From: Deltaproteobacteria bacterium
GTDB lineage: Bacteria > Desulfobacterota > DSM-4660 > Desulfatiglandales > B25-G16
Direction: 5' to 3'
Assembly (NCBI GenBank): GCA_019310745.1
Contig: JAFDDS010000094.1
Location: forward strand, 1 to 6,380
DNA: 6,380 bases
Positions 5,890 through 6,380 of the stretch are shown here, in pieces. The position numbers and the translations under genes are program-made. Position 1 is the first letter of the stretch. Every line of letters begins with the position of its first letter. The notes under the pieces were generated by a model that did no database searches, was not told where the DNA came from, and was given only the letters and a program-made list of their open reading frames with translations.

Positions 5890-6380
5890 CTTAAGATTGA
5901 TTAGCCTCCCTGCATATTCCTTACGGAAATAGAGGAATTTATAATTCTCAATCTCTTCAGCTAATGGCTCCAAAAAGGGAGTAATGTCGACCCCAAAATT
6001 GTTCATCTTTTTTTTATCAGCCTCATGTATGATCAACAAACTGTAATAGTATAACAGTAGTCTCAACCTTGTTTCTCTCCGAAATATATAGGCTCTTCCT
6101 CCGATAGAATTTACCAAAAACCCGGCATACCTGTATAAGATGTCCAGTGTTGGGGGAATCCCCTCCTTTTGACCACATTCATCATTCGACATGAGCCATT
6201 TATAAAATAATGCAAAATTGATCTCCATAGTATCTGCTTCATTCTTTAAAATCAGTTTTATAAGTGTTAAATCCTTCAACTCCAAGGCCCTATAAAAATG
6301 ATAGATATTATTGATAATCATATCATAATTTAAACCTTCTCCTGCTGGGATAGGAGGATCTAAGGATAAGGCACGAATGA
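5857..6380 (-). CDS. Unrecognised helical protein, C-terminal part (5' end probably outside window)
   Basis: The frame ends with TGA at 5859-5857 and is open back to the window edge, about 173 codons. A Met at 6321 could start a 154-residue protein, but the nearest Shine-Dalgarno-like AGGAGAAGG is 13 or more nt away. The 19 codons before it (IRALSLDPPIPAGEGLNYD) read like protein, so a start beyond 6380 is more likely. I do not recognise the family. The sequence is rich in Leu, Tyr, Lys and Glu and looks all-helical, with IYHFYRALELKDLTLIKLIL near the Met, a GIPPTLDILYRYAGFL stretch, an arginine-rich RRETRLRLLLYYYSLL helix, and a basic tail YYVKKRKVS. No signal peptide or zinc motif is seen. 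It converges with the GAF gene, 41 bp apart; no functional link is implied. Confidence 0.65.
   Translation of the reverse strand, partial: IRALSLDPPIPAGEGLNYDMIINNIYHFYRALELKDLTLIKLILKNEADTMEINFALFYKWLMSNDECGQKEGIPPTLDILYRYAGFLVNSIGGRAYIFRRETRLRLLLYYYSLLIIHEADKKKMNNFGVDITPFLEPLAEEIENYKFLYFRKEYAGRLINLKDYYVKKRKVS

Overview
The window is about 6.4 kb of moderately AT-rich bacterial DNA. Gene content and intergenic style (tandem GAF proteins, degenerate GTTC/GAAC repeats, short palindromes of the form TCCCGAT-AAA-ATCGGGA) recall environmental Gram-negative lineages such as anammox Planctomycetota (Brocadiales) or Desulfobacterota/Nitrospirota. That placement is an inference from memory; no marker gene here settles it.

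Layout: (1) positions 1-294, + strand: the C-terminal end of an ATP-grasp protein that begins outside the window. (2) 350-3261, - strand: a same-direction cluster, in transcription order ketopantoate reductase (panE), endonuclease III (nth) and a Ste24-type M48 zinc protease. panE carries an in-frame amber stop between two well-conserved halves. The protease carries a 14-bp tandem duplication that shifts the frame, a second frame break with missing residues, and an in-frame loss of the segment holding its third zinc ligand. nth is intact except that the second Cys of its iron-sulfur loop is His. (3) 3262-3959: about 700 bp without a convincing gene, holding a large nested inverted repeat (3337-3580) and a GTTC/GAAC repeat module. 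(4) 3960-4307, - strand: a complete small DUF488 protein. (5) 4308-4651: a second GTTC/GAAC module, so DUF488 lies between two related repeat modules. (6) 4652-5815, + strand: a protein of two tandem GAF domains with no output domain. (7) 5816-5856: convergent intergenic space containing most of a 34-bp tandem duplication. (8) 5857-6380, - strand: an unrecognised helical protein open to the window edge.

The genes do not form one pathway: CoA-precursor synthesis, DNA repair, membrane proteolysis, a DUF488 protein and a sensory GAF protein. The strongest theme is gene decay by small duplications and deletions in the panE-nth-ste24 cluster, next to repeat-rich intergenic DNA. I do not see a defence system, CRISPR array, transposase, tRNA or rRNA, and I do not claim a new biological system. 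The points most worth checking are the reconstructable lesions, the Cys-to-His change in Nth, and the inverted repeat whose two arms each present a ribosome-binding site and start codon pointing inward.
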